From Paenibacillus sp. FSL R5-0490 (GTDB taxonomy: Bacteria > Bacillota > Bacilli > Bacillales > Cytobacillaceae): a stretch of DNA of 64,000 nucleotides. Within the stretch, counting starts at the first letter, position 1, and each line of letters starts with the position of its first letter. The position numbers and the translations under genes were made by a program. Below the pieces are notes generated by a model. That model was not told the DNA's origin. It was given only the letters and a program-made list of their open reading frames with translations, and made no database searches. The stretch spans positions 1 to 64,000 of the forward strand of contig NZ_MRTQ01000013.1 of the NCBI RefSeq assembly GCF_001956215.1, in the 5' to 3' direction. Positions 43,849 through 51,630 of this stretch are shown piece by piece.

Positions 43849-44160
43849 ATGAACAGTGAAACATATCTTGACTTTTGTTTTGTAAGAGAAAGATCCGGAG
43901 ATTTTGCTCCGGAAGTTGATCAGCTCCTTTCAGAACTTTTTAAGGGAGTCCGTCTAAACTGGTACTTGGATGAAAAGTCACATGATGGCATGGACATTGT
44001 AGTAGCAGAGGTAAAAGGCATGAGCAAATGGCAATCGGAAGAGGAAACCATTGAATATATAGAAGAAAATGCAGGAGAATCCTTCTGGAAATATCTTCAG
44101 GGGTACCAGATGTATGTTTATCCTGCCAAAAGAGGGTGCGGAAGCTGTGGAACTCATTGA
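43849..44160 (+). CDS. Unknown protein with a C-terminal CGSCG motif (103 aa)
   Basis: ATG 43849 (GTG 43840 is in frame) has GAGGG upstream. The protein starts MNSETYLDFCFVRERSGDFA, is acidic and soluble, and ends KRGCGSCGTH, a Cys/His cluster that may bind metal or act in redox chemistry. No family recognised. It sits between the small membrane protein and another unknown gene within the nitrate cluster, suggesting a role in maturation or electron transfer. Confidence 0.68.
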   Translation: MNSETYLDFCFVRERSGDFAPEVDQLLSELFKGVRLNWYLDEKSHDGMDIVVAEVKGMSKWQSEEETIEYIEENAGESFWKYLQGYQMYVYPAKRGCGSCGTH

Positions 44161-44422
44161 AAAAGAGGATCTGGACGGATTTGTCATGGAGAAGGTTCAG
44201 GTGGCAATATTAGATGAAGATGGAAGTGACCAAGCACCATTTGTTCCTAAGATAATTGAAAAAACAGGCCTTTGTCCCGATGGAACACACTTGCGGATTT
44301 ATTTTGATAAAATGAACTTTTTTGCGGTCCCGCTGACCTCCTCTGTAGAAGCATCTGAGACCCAGTGGGCTGCAATGGATCAGGAAGCCGGATTAAAATA
44401 TGTAATTAAGAAGAGAGCGTGA
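44114..44422 (+). CDS. Unknown protein of the nitrate cluster (102 aa)
   Basis: The frame to 44422 can start at ATG 44114 or GTG 44147; each has a plausible ribosome binding site, and both overlap the preceding gene, so the true N-terminus is unsure. Conserved-looking parts are LDGFVMEKVQVAILDED, KTGLCPDGTHLRIYFD and ETQWAAMDQEAG. It looks soluble. Its stop overlaps the start of the transporter gene. No family recognised. Confidence 0.6.
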   Translation: MFILPKEGAEAVELIEKEDLDGFVMEKVQVAILDEDGSDQAPFVPKIIEKTGLCPDGTHLRIYFDKMNFFAVPLTSSVEASETQWAAMDQEAGLKYVIKKRA

Positions 44423-45936
44423 ACAAAGTGATTAGAAAAATACAGCTTCCATTGCAGACGTTAAATTTAGTGGCCGGGTTTATGGTTTGGGTGCTGATAT
44501 CCTCCCTTATGCCGTTTATAAAGGAAGATATCAATATTCCATCCGATAAGCTTGCTCTTGTAACAGCTGTTCCGGTCATCCTCGGATCGCTGCTCCGCAT
44601 ACCTTTGGGGTATTATGCTAATCAGTTTGGCGCCAGAGTAATCTTTATGCTGAGCTTTATTCTTCTATTATTTCCAGTCTATTATATCAGCATAGCAGAT
44701 TCGATTACTGATTTGCTTATCGGGGGATTATTCCTCGGCCTTGGAGGAGCGGTATTCTCTGTTGGGGTTACATCTCTTCCTAAGTATTACCCAAAGGAAC
44801 GTCATGGGTTTGTCAATGGCATCTACGGGGCAGGGAATCTTGGAACAGCCATTACTGCCTTTGCAGCACCAGTTATTGCAACAAAATTTGGATGGTCCCT
44901 AACTGTACAGATATACCTTGTCCTGCTAGTGGTTTTTATTGCGGCTAACTTCTTACTGGGAGATAAAAAAGAAGTTAAGGTACAGACTCCGCTTCTTGAG
45001 CAAATAAAAGGAGTCTATAAAAATGAAAAACTATGGCTACTGAGCTTATTCTATTTTATTACCTTTGGATCATTTGTGGCGTTCACTATTTATTTGCCAA
45101 ACTTCCTTGTAGCTCACTTTGAACTTGATAAAGTTGATGCAGGATTAAGAACAGCAGGTTTCATTGTTCTAGCAACAGCCATGAGACCAATAGGCGGCTG
45201 GCTGGCTGACCGTTTTCACTCTTTAATTTTGCTGATGTTTGTTTTTGGCGTGTACACCATTTCTGCGGTGATACTATCACTATCTCCTTCAATCACATGG
45301 TATACATTCGGATGCTTAAGCATTGCTCTATCAGCAGGAATTGGTAACGGGGTCATATTTAAGCTTGTGCCAATGTACTTCCAAAAGCAGGCCGGTATCG
45401 TAAATGGAATTGTGTCTGCGATGGGCGGTCTGGGCGGATTTTTCCCTCCGCTGCTTTTGACTCTCCTATTTAACATTACAGGGCATTATGCAATTGGTTT
45501 TATGGCATTGTCTCAGGTCGCGCTTGCCAGCCTGATTCTGGTTGTTTGGATGTATTACCAGGGAAGGATGGAAATTGCGAGCCAGGTTATTGATCATACA
45601 ATCGAAGGTATTCTGGTGACAGATAAGAACGGAAAAATTATTTCTGTAAATCCTGCTTTCACAGAAATTACCGGTTATAGACAAGAGGAAGTAGTCGGCA
45701 AAAATCCGAGTATCCTTAAATCAGGAAAGCAGTCTAAAGGTTTTTATCAGGACTTGTGGACGTCTATTGAAAACAATGGATTCTGGCAAGGCGAAATATG
45801 GAATTCCCGCAAAGATGGGGAAGAATATCTCCAATGGCTAACCATTAGCGCAATTAAAAATGACGCCGGAGATGTTGTCCAATATGCAGGCATGTTCAGC
45901 GATATTTCCAGCCACCGGGTGAAAAAAGCAAAATAA
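44419..45936 (+). CDS. narK: NarK-type nitrate/nitrite transporter fused to a PAS domain
   Basis: A 505-residue protein. Residues about 10-385 are a 12-helix major facilitator with the nitrate-porter-like NGIYGAGNLGTAITAF and second-half GIGNGVIFKLVP blocks. From about 390 a full PAS domain follows: VIDHTIEGILVTDKNGKI, then GYRQEEVVGKNPSILKSG and YAGMFSDIS. This PAS resembles those of the histidine kinase downstream. A transporter carrying its own sensor domain is unusual. Start GTG 44419 overlaps the previous stop. Confidence 0.85.
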   Translation: MNKVIRKIQLPLQTLNLVAGFMVWVLISSLMPFIKEDINIPSDKLALVTAVPVILGSLLRIPLGYYANQFGARVIFMLSFILLLFPVYYISIADSITDLLIGGLFLGLGGAVFSVGVTSLPKYYPKERHGFVNGIYGAGNLGTAITAFAAPVIATKFGWSLTVQIYLVLLVVFIAANFLLGDKKEVKVQTPLLEQIKGVYKNEKLWLLSLFYFITFGSFVAFTIYLPNFLVAHFELDKVDAGLRTAGFIVLATAMRPIGGWLADRFHSLILLMFVFGVYTISAVILSLSPSITWYTFGCLSIALSAGIGNGVIFKLVPMYFQKQAGIVNGIVSAMGGLGGFFPPLLLTLLFNITGHYAIGFMALSQVALASLILVVWMYYQGRMEIASQVIDHTIEGILVTDKNGKIISVNPAFTEITGYRQEEVVGKNPSILKSGKQSKGFYQDLWTSIENNGFWQGEIWNSRKDGEEYLQWLTISAIKNDAGDVVQYAGMFSDISSHRVKKAK

Positions 45937-45972
45937 AATCAAAAAAGTAAATTCAAAAGAAGGAGGGATGAA

Positions 45973-46623
45973 ATGGAAACCCAGCCAGCAAAGAAAAATA
46001 TCAGTTCATATATAATTCAATCTCAGGAAGATGAAATTAAGCGCATTGCCCTGGAGCTTCACGAAGGGGTAGGGCAGACGCTTTACAGCTTGTATACAGG
46101 CATGCAGTTCATTCAGACAGCTGTCGATCAGCCTGAGATGAAAGACTATATTCGGGATATGGCACAAATGATGGAAAAAACAATTCAGGAAATCAGGCTT
46201 CTGGCTGTGGAATTGCATCCCCCTGCTTTAGGAACTCTCGGTCTCTTGCCGGCTCTGAAAAGTTATCTGAAATTATACACTTCCACCTATGGAATCATCG
46301 TTGACCTTCAAAATGAGGGAAAGGAAGTGCGAATCAGAGAAAGGGAAAGGATTACACTATTCCGTGTTTGCCAGGAAGCCCTGGCTAACATAGCAAGATA
46401 TGCTGACACAATGAGTGCAGGCATTATTCTTCGGTGGGAACCGGGTAAGCTTTCAATCACTATTCAAGATAAAGGGAAGGGTTTTGATGTAGATGCCGCG
46501 ATGAAAAATTCTGCCGGCATTGCTGCCATGATGGAGAGAATGATGTTAATCAACGGCAAATGCGTGATCAGCTCAAAAATCGGTGAAGGGACTTCAATAG
46601 ATATCACCCTTCCGTTATACTAA
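45973..46623 (+). CDS. Sensorless soluble histidine kinase (NarX/NreB type)
   Basis: A 216-residue kinase made only of a HisKA_3 dimerisation domain (phospho-His in IALELHEGVGQ) and a HATPase domain (QEALANIARYA, then DKGKGFDVDAA). No sensor or membrane region exists, so it must take input from a partner; the PAS-bearing transporter just upstream is the obvious candidate. AAGGAGGG precedes the ATG. A partner regulator follows after a 300-bp repeat-filled gap. Confidence 0.88.
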   Translation: METQPAKKNISSYIIQSQEDEIKRIALELHEGVGQTLYSLYTGMQFIQTAVDQPEMKDYIRDMAQMMEKTIQEIRLLAVELHPPALGTLGLLPALKSYLKLYTSTYGIIVDLQNEGKEVRIRERERITLFRVCQEALANIARYADTMSAGIILRWEPGKLSITIQDKGKGFDVDAAMKNSAGIAAMMERMMLINGKCVISSKIGEGTSIDITLPLY

Positions 46624-46694
46624 GATTATACTTAACAAGGGATCTGCATACAGCGGCTCCCTTGTTGCCTATTTCAGATTTTTATCGCAGCCTA

Positions 46695-46884
46695 ACGGGC
46701 AGTAAGACCCCCACTTCAAGACTCAGAGGAATCAAAGGAGGATAAGTGGGGGTCAAACTGCCCGTAAAGGCCCGAAAAGAAGAACAAAGACTAAGAACGC
46801 CACGTCCTGTGGCAACTTCTTTGTGACCCACTTCCTGTGGGCCTCAACTAACAATCAGTGGGGGATAAAGCCCCCCACTGATTG
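46695..46884. repeat. Structured intergenic repeat element with four hairpins
   Basis: The 304-bp gap between kinase and regulator holds, in order: a 22-nt inverted repeat (46695-46716 with 46744-46765, 20 of 22 paired); GCCAC-GTCCT-GTGGC (46799-46813); CCCAC-TTCCT-GTGGG (46827-46841); and a perfect 13-bp inverted repeat (46852-46864 with 46872-46884). The two small hairpins with (G/U)UCCU loops recall the Bacillaceae-1 RNA motif (two hairpins with RUCCU loops). It lacks a T-run after the last hairpin. The element looks like a multicopy genomic repeat, but copy number cannot be seen here. Confidence 0.7.
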
Positions 46885-46927
46885 AAGTTTCACTTTATAT
46901 ACGGACAAATGCTAAGGGGGAGCGGGC

Positions 46928-47581
46928 TTGATCAATATTTTACTTTGCGACGACCACGCGGTGGTCAGGATGGGTTTGAAAATGCTCTTAAATAACCATG
47001 ATGACATGCAGGTGGTTGGTGAAGCTTCTGAAGGCAATGAGGGGATTCAGCAGGCATTGGAATTAAAGCCGGATGTGGTTGTCATGGATTTAAGCATGCC
47101 CCACGGGAAAGATGGCATGTCGGCAACCTCAGAACTAAAAAAACTAATGCCTGAAATAGCGATCCTTATTTTAACCATGCATGATGATGAAGAATACTTA
47201 TTCAGGGCGATTCAAGCGGGCGCTTCCGGGTGTATTTTAAAGAGTGCACCCCATGATGAACTGCTCGCAGCAATCCGGTCTGTTGCAAGCGGGAATGCGT
47301 ATTTGCATCCTTCTGCAACCAAAAGGCTGATGGAAGAATATATCGGAAGTGTGAAGCAGGGGAACACCGATACATTCAACCTTCTTTCCGACAGGGAGAA
47401 AGAAGTTCTTACATTAATAGCCAAGGGGTTTTCCAATAAGGATATTGCTGAACAGCTTGTAATCAGTGTAAAGACAGTTGAAACACATAAAGGTAATTTA
47501 ATGGAAAAACTTCAGATGAAAACCAGGCCTGAGCTCGTTTCTTACGCCTTAAAGAAAGGGCTGCTTGGCTATGGAATATAA
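46928..47581 (+). CDS. nreC: NarL/NreC-type response regulator
   Basis: A 217-residue regulator. The receiver domain has DDHAVVRMGLKMLL, phospho-Asp in VVVMDLSMPHGKDG and Lys in ILKSAPHDE. The C-terminal LuxR helix-turn-helix reads LSDREKEVLTLIAKGFSNKD. The TTG start at 46928 follows AAGGGGGAG. Near NreA-like and kinase genes it corresponds to NreC of staphylococci, which activates nitrate respiration genes; it is the likely binder of the palindromes at 39223-39256 (inference). Confidence 0.88.
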   Translation: MINILLCDDHAVVRMGLKMLLNNHDDMQVVGEASEGNEGIQQALELKPDVVVMDLSMPHGKDGMSATSELKKLMPEIAILILTMHDDEEYLFRAIQAGASGCILKSAPHDELLAAIRSVASGNAYLHPSATKRLMEEYIGSVKQGNTDTFNLLSDREKEVLTLIAKGFSNKDIAEQLVISVKTVETHKGNLMEKLQMKTRPELVSYALKKGLLGYGI

Positions 47582-48023
47582 GGGGTGCAGTCCCGGAGAA
47601 AGCGTCCAGATTGATCAGGCTTGTGAGAAGGTGCTGAATGCGCTTGAATGTGATTTTGTTGGATTGGCACTGCAGAATACGGATGGCCCGGATGTAAAAT
47701 GGCATTATGCCGCAGGAAACAGCAACGAGAAATATAAGCGGATAACAGTAAGGTACGGCAAAGGAATTGCAGGGAAAGTGATTTCAACCGGAAGACCGAT
47801 GTATGTGGACAACTTTCCCGAAAATATTGCCGGAAAAGCATTGGAATACCCGATTATGCTTGCTGAAGGATTGAAGCATGCTTATGCTGTTCCCATTCAT
47901 TTTAAAGGGATCCCAAAGGGGGTCCTCTTGATCGGGAACCGGTCGGGACAGCCTCTAAATGAAAGCAGGCAAAGTACAGCAAGGGATGCAGCCAGGACAC
48001 TTGAAAAAAAGCTGAATGGTTAA
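47571..48023 (+). CDS. nreA: NreA-like GAF-domain nitrate sensor
   Basis: A 150-residue single GAF domain: KWHYAAGNSNEKYKRITVRY, GKGIAGKVISTGRPMYVDNF and AVPIHFKGIPKGVLLIGNR. Length and sequence recall Staphylococcus NreA, which binds nitrate and controls the NreB kinase. ATG 47571 is preferred over TTG 47565 because AGAAAGGG is 10 nt before it. It overlaps the regulator gene and is followed by the PAS kinase. Confidence 0.8.
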   Translation: MEYKGCSPGESVQIDQACEKVLNALECDFVGLALQNTDGPDVKWHYAAGNSNEKYKRITVRYGKGIAGKVISTGRPMYVDNFPENIAGKALEYPIMLAEGLKHAYAVPIHFKGIPKGVLLIGNRSGQPLNESRQSTARDAARTLEKKLNG

Positions 48024-48047
48024 AATAATGCAACTGGAGGAACGTAA

Positions 48048-49775
48048 ATGGACAGGAATAATCAGCTGGCGAAAAAGAGAGAGATTGATCCTGATTCCAG
48101 TGATGCAACGATTCTTGTGAATAGGTTTGGGGTCATCTCTTATGCGAACGGACAGGCCCAGGAGCAATTTGGATATAGCGAACAGGAGCTGCATGGGAAG
48201 AATCTCGAGGAACTGCTGCCTGAGATCACTCTGCTTGAAACAGAAGAGGGGAAAGTGGTTCATCAGTATGGACAGCACCGTAATGGTGGCATATTTTCCA
48301 TTTTTTACAGAATTAATTCTTTCATGCTGGCAGAAGAAAGCTATTATCTAATCGTCTTTCACTCAGTCAAAGACCGTTCCCGCCTAAAAAAGCAGCAGTC
48401 ATATCCGTTAAAGGAATTAGTTGACCTGCAGTTTGCCCTGGATGAATCAACCATTGTCGCCTTTACAGACAGAAAAGGAAAAATCACCTATGTGAATGAA
48501 AAGTTCTGTGAAGTTTCGAAATATTCTGCAGAAGAGCTGATTGGCAAGGACCATAGAATTATCAACTCTTCATATCATTCCAAGGAATTTATGGAACATC
48601 TATGGAGCACTATTTCGAGCGGGGAAGTCTGGCGCGGGGAAATAAAAAACAAAGCCAAAGACGGAAACTATTATTGGGTAGATACTACGATCGTTCCTTT
48701 TATTGATGAAAAAGGAAATCCGTATAAATACCTGGCAATCCGGAAGGAAATAACAGAATATAAGCGGGTTGTCGAGGAACTGAAAAATTCCGTAAACGAG
48801 CTGATTGATTTAAAGTTTGCCCTGGATTCTTCATCCATTGTGGCCATTACAGATCAGAAAGGCACGATTACGTATGTGAATAAACAATTCTGCAGCATCT
48901 CAGGATTTTCACGGGAAGAATTGCTGGGACAGGATCATAGAATTATAAATTCAGGGTACCATTCCAAAGATTTTTTCAGAGATTTATGGAGGACGATTTC
49001 TTCCGGGAAGGTATGGAAAGGCGAGATCAAGAACAGAGCTAAGGATGGAACTTATTATTGGGTGGATACCACGATCGTCCCATTCCTTAATGATAAAGGG
49101 AAACCATATCAGCATCTTGCTATTCGACATGAAGTCACGCAAAGAAAAAATGCAGAAGAAGAGCTGCAAAATATGATGACAAGAATTATCGATGTTCAAG
49201 AGGAGGAACGGAAAAGGCTGTCCCGGGAACTTCACGACGGAATAGGACAGAATTTGTACAGCCATCTGATTACCATAAATAGGCTTCAGGCAGAAATAAG
49301 CAACCCGCTGCTTGATCAAATGCAGGACGAGGCTACTGAAATCATTGAAGAGCTGCGGGATCTTTCATGGGAGCTTCGTCCATCCGTGCTTGATGATCTG
49401 GGTCTGATACCTGCGATCCGATCCTACCTGGTCCGTTTTTCAGAACATCATAATATCAATGTTCATTTTGATTGTTACCTGGCTTCCCGCCTTAATTCTA
49501 ATAAAGAAATCACCATCTATAGAATCATTCAGGAAGCACTGACAAATATAAGGAAATATGCTGAGACAGATGAAGCATCAGTTACAATCAGGCAGATGGA
49601 AGAAGAAATCCGCATTGTCATAGAAGATAAAGGCACAGGGTTCAATGTTAATGAAGTTTCAAGAGGAGTCGGCCTTTTTAGCATGGAAGAACGGGCAAAA
49701 GCTGCGGGCGGTTCTATAAATGTTTATTCAGAAGAAAATAAAGGCACAAAGATTATACTTGAAATTCCGTTATAG
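48048..49775 (+). CDS. Triple-PAS soluble histidine kinase (NreB-like)
   Basis: A 575-residue cytoplasmic kinase. PAS1 is about 15-110; PAS2 (about 125-240) and PAS3 (about 255-370) are near copies of one another, sharing DHRIIN, YHSK and DGxYYWVDTTIVPF. The HisKA_3 His lies in LSRELHDGIGQNLYS, and the HATPase domain ends the protein. No four-Cys cluster as in the oxygen-sensing NreB is seen, so the signal may be different. CTGGAGG precedes the ATG. A terminator follows. Confidence 0.9.
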   Translation: MDRNNQLAKKREIDPDSSDATILVNRFGVISYANGQAQEQFGYSEQELHGKNLEELLPEITLLETEEGKVVHQYGQHRNGGIFSIFYRINSFMLAEESYYLIVFHSVKDRSRLKKQQSYPLKELVDLQFALDESTIVAFTDRKGKITYVNEKFCEVSKYSAEELIGKDHRIINSSYHSKEFMEHLWSTISSGEVWRGEIKNKAKDGNYYWVDTTIVPFIDEKGNPYKYLAIRKEITEYKRVVEELKNSVNELIDLKFALDSSSIVAITDQKGTITYVNKQFCSISGFSREELLGQDHRIINSGYHSKDFFRDLWRTISSGKVWKGEIKNRAKDGTYYWVDTTIVPFLNDKGKPYQHLAIRHEVTQRKNAEEELQNMMTRIIDVQEEERKRLSRELHDGIGQNLYSHLITINRLQAEISNPLLDQMQDEATEIIEELRDLSWELRPSVLDDLGLIPAIRSYLVRFSEHHNINVHFDCYLASRLNSNKEITIYRIIQEALTNIRKYAETDEASVTIRQMEEEIRIVIEDKGTGFNVNEVSRGVGLFSMEERAKAAGGSINVYSEENKGTKIILEIPL

Positions 49776-49776
49776 A

Positions 49777-49808
49777 AAAAAGCTGCCGAGTTGTTGGCAG
49801 CTTTTTTT
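49777..49808. terminator. Bidirectional terminator after the PAS kinase
   Basis: AAAAAAGCTGCC/GGCAGCTTTTTTT perfect stem, end of the nitrate cluster and of the convergent chrA. Confidence 0.92.
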
Positions 49809-49817
49809 GATGCGTTC

Positions 49818-51014
49818 CTAAATTACATATCCTAATAAAGTTCCGCCTATTGCTCCCGTCACAACAATGATCCAAGGCGGCAGTTTCCAATAAACAAGCA
49901 TGCTGAATAATACTGCGGCAAAGGCAAAGTCCGCCGGCTCCAGGATGCTGCTGGTCCATATGGGATGATAAAAGGCAGAGATTAAAATGCCGACAACTGC
50001 CGCATTCACACCCATTAATGCGCCCTTGATGTTAGGATTGCGGCGAAGTGTGTCCCAAAATGGGAGTGTTCCTAAGATCAGCAGAAAAGCAGGCAGGAAG
50101 ATTGCAGCCGTTGCAAGCAAGCCGCCCTGCCAGCCGTTCATCACTGCTCCAAGATAAGCAGCGAAAGTAAATAATGGCCCCGGCACTGCCTGAGCTGCAC
50201 CGTATCCTGCCAGAAAGGCTTCTTCACTTAGCCAGCCTGTTGGGACGAATTCGCGTTCCAGCAAAGGAAGGACAACATGCCCGCCGCCGAAAACCAGAGA
50301 TCCTGAACGATAAAAGCTGTCAAATAAAGCAACCCACTCCACTGCGGTTAGCTCTCTTAAAATAGGAAGCCCTATTAAAAGGCTGAAAAACAACACTAAA
50401 CAGCCAATGGCAAAGCCTTTGGAGATGGGAAACTCCATCGGTGCATCATCGTTATCTGCATGCTTTTTATAGATTAAAAATCCGATAAAACCAGAGACAA
50501 GGATGACCGCAACCTGCGTAATGGCTGTCTGCCATAAAAGTGTTGCGATAATTGCAAACAGTGCCAGCGTTTTTCGGGGAAGGTCAGGTACAAGCTTTTG
50601 TGCCATTCCCAGGACAGCGTGAGCCACTACGGCCACCGCGACAATTTTTAGGCCGTGAATCCAGCCGGCTTCTGCCGGATTAATGCCTTGAAGAAGAATG
50701 GCAAAAATTATCAGAGCAATAACAGATGGTAAGGTGAACCCAAGGAAAGCCATTATGCCGCCGGCTGCTCCAGCCCTCATGACACCAATGCCGATCCCGA
50801 CCTGGCTGCTTGCAGGACCGGGAAGGAACTGACAAAGTGCAACTAAGTCTGCGTAGCTTTTCTCATCCATCCATTTTCTTCTGCGGACATACTCATCGTG
50901 GAAATAGCCGAGATGAGCTACAGGTCCCCCGAAAGAGGTTAGTCCAAGTCTTGTTGAAACCATTAATATTTCCAGTAAAGTTTTAAGGCCAGTTTTGTTT
51001 TTTTTCATATGCAT
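49818..51014 (-). CDS. chrA: Chromate efflux transporter ChrA
   Basis: A 398-residue two-domain CHR protein with about 10-12 helices. The first half has TSFGGPVAHLGYFHDEYV and FLPGPASSQVGIGIG; the second has SLVFGGGHVVLPLLEREFV and GYGAAQAVPGPLF, the repeated CHR signatures. It exports chromate, or possibly another oxyanion, with the proton gradient. It lies 5 nt behind a PadR regulator gene, in one leftward unit. Confidence 0.93.
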   Translation of the reverse strand: MHMKKNKTGLKTLLEILMVSTRLGLTSFGGPVAHLGYFHDEYVRRRKWMDEKSYADLVALCQFLPGPASSQVGIGIGVMRAGAAGGIMAFLGFTLPSVIALIIFAILLQGINPAEAGWIHGLKIVAVAVVAHAVLGMAQKLVPDLPRKTLALFAIIATLLWQTAITQVAVILVSGFIGFLIYKKHADNDDAPMEFPISKGFAIGCLVLFFSLLIGLPILRELTAVEWVALFDSFYRSGSLVFGGGHVVLPLLEREFVPTGWLSEEAFLAGYGAAQAVPGPLFTFAAYLGAVMNGWQGGLLATAAIFLPAFLLILGTLPFWDTLRRNPNIKGALMGVNAAVVGILISAFYHPIWTSSILEPADFAFAAVLFSMLVYWKLPPWIIVVTGAIGGTLLGYVI

Positions 51015-51019
51015 CTCCT

Positions 51020-51328
51020 TTAATCCTTAATTTCTTTAAAAAGCTCATAAGCTTTTTTTCTCGCTTCCTCCAGAACCATAATCCCTTTTTCAGTTGTGGT
51101 ATAATACTTTCTGATTCTGCCATCCACATTTTTCTTCTCCTGTTTAAGGAGCCCGTCTGACTCCATGGAATGCAGGATCGGATACAATGTTCCGGAACTG
51201 ATGCTGTAGCCATGCTCTTTCAGCTCTTCAGCCATCCATGCGCCGAAAACAGGGTGCTCCTTTGCGTGATGAAGAATATGGATTTGAATAAACCCCAGGA
51301 ACAGCTTGCGCAGTATTTTATCTTCCAA
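51020..51328 (-). CDS. PadR family regulator of chrA
   Basis: A 102-residue winged-helix repressor: AEELKEHGYSISSGTLYPIL is the PadR recognition region and DGRIRKYYTTTEKG the wing. The TTG at 51328 with GGGAGG before it is preferred; the longer open frame upstream runs through a palindrome and a promoter region. It sits in front of chrA and probably controls both through the palindrome at 51351-51374. The inducer is unknown, chromate being plausible. Confidence 0.88.
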   Translation of the reverse strand: MEDKILRKLFLGFIQIHILHHAKEHPVFGAWMAEELKEHGYSISSGTLYPILHSMESDGLLKQEKKNVDGRIRKYYTTTEKGIMVLEEARKKAYELFKEIKD

Positions 51329-51350
51329 GCAAATGCCTCCCTTTTTGATT

Positions 51351-51374
51351 TCGAAAATCGATATCGGATTTCGA
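51351..51374. promoter_or_regulatory. PadR operator (near-perfect palindrome)
   Basis: The 24-bp sequence TCGAAAATCGATATCGGATT plus TCGA is self-complementary at 20 of 24 positions. It starts 22 bp upstream of the PadR start, where an autoregulatory operator is expected. Confidence 0.6.
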
Positions 51375-51447
51375 TAATTGAATGATACCAAAATAAATAT
51401 GACAAGAAAAGGGAGTATCTTAAATTTACAAAACTTTAACATAGGCA

Positions 51448-51475
51448 TAAAAAAGAACGCTCTTTCAAGCGTTCC
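51448..51475 (-). terminator. Terminator of the fbpA-like pair
   Basis: On the minus strand GAACGC/GCGTTC with T-run TTTTTTAT, just beyond the stop of the 45-aa gene. Confidence 0.85.
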
Positions 51476-51479
51476 ATTA

Positions 51480-51617
51480 TCAGCTATTCTGTTCATTTCT
51501 TAAAATTTCATAAGCCTGATAACCGGCTTCTGCCGTTAACCTTTCCCAAAGCTGATCACGCAGTAAATCGAGTTCAATAATCCTTCTGGCCAGTTCTATT
51601 GTATTTGTTGTTTCCAT
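51480..51617 (-). CDS. Small acidic protein next to FbpA (45 aa)
   Basis: ATG 51617 behind CTGGGGGG. The product METTNTIELARRIIELDLLR... ends AYEILRNEQNS and looks like two amphipathic helices. It follows the FbpA-like gene by 13 nt in the same leftward unit. No family recognised with certainty; the pairing hints at a small adaptor. Confidence 0.65.
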   Translation of the reverse strand: METTNTIELARRIIELDLLRDQLWERLTAEAGYQAYEILRNEQNS

Positions 51618-51630
51618 AAGGGCCCCCCAG

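Noticed and set aside
46928..49775. A standard staphylococcal-type NreB oxygen sensor
   Set aside because: The kinase lacks the four-Cys PAS cluster; only isolated Cys residues are seen in PAS2 and PAS3.
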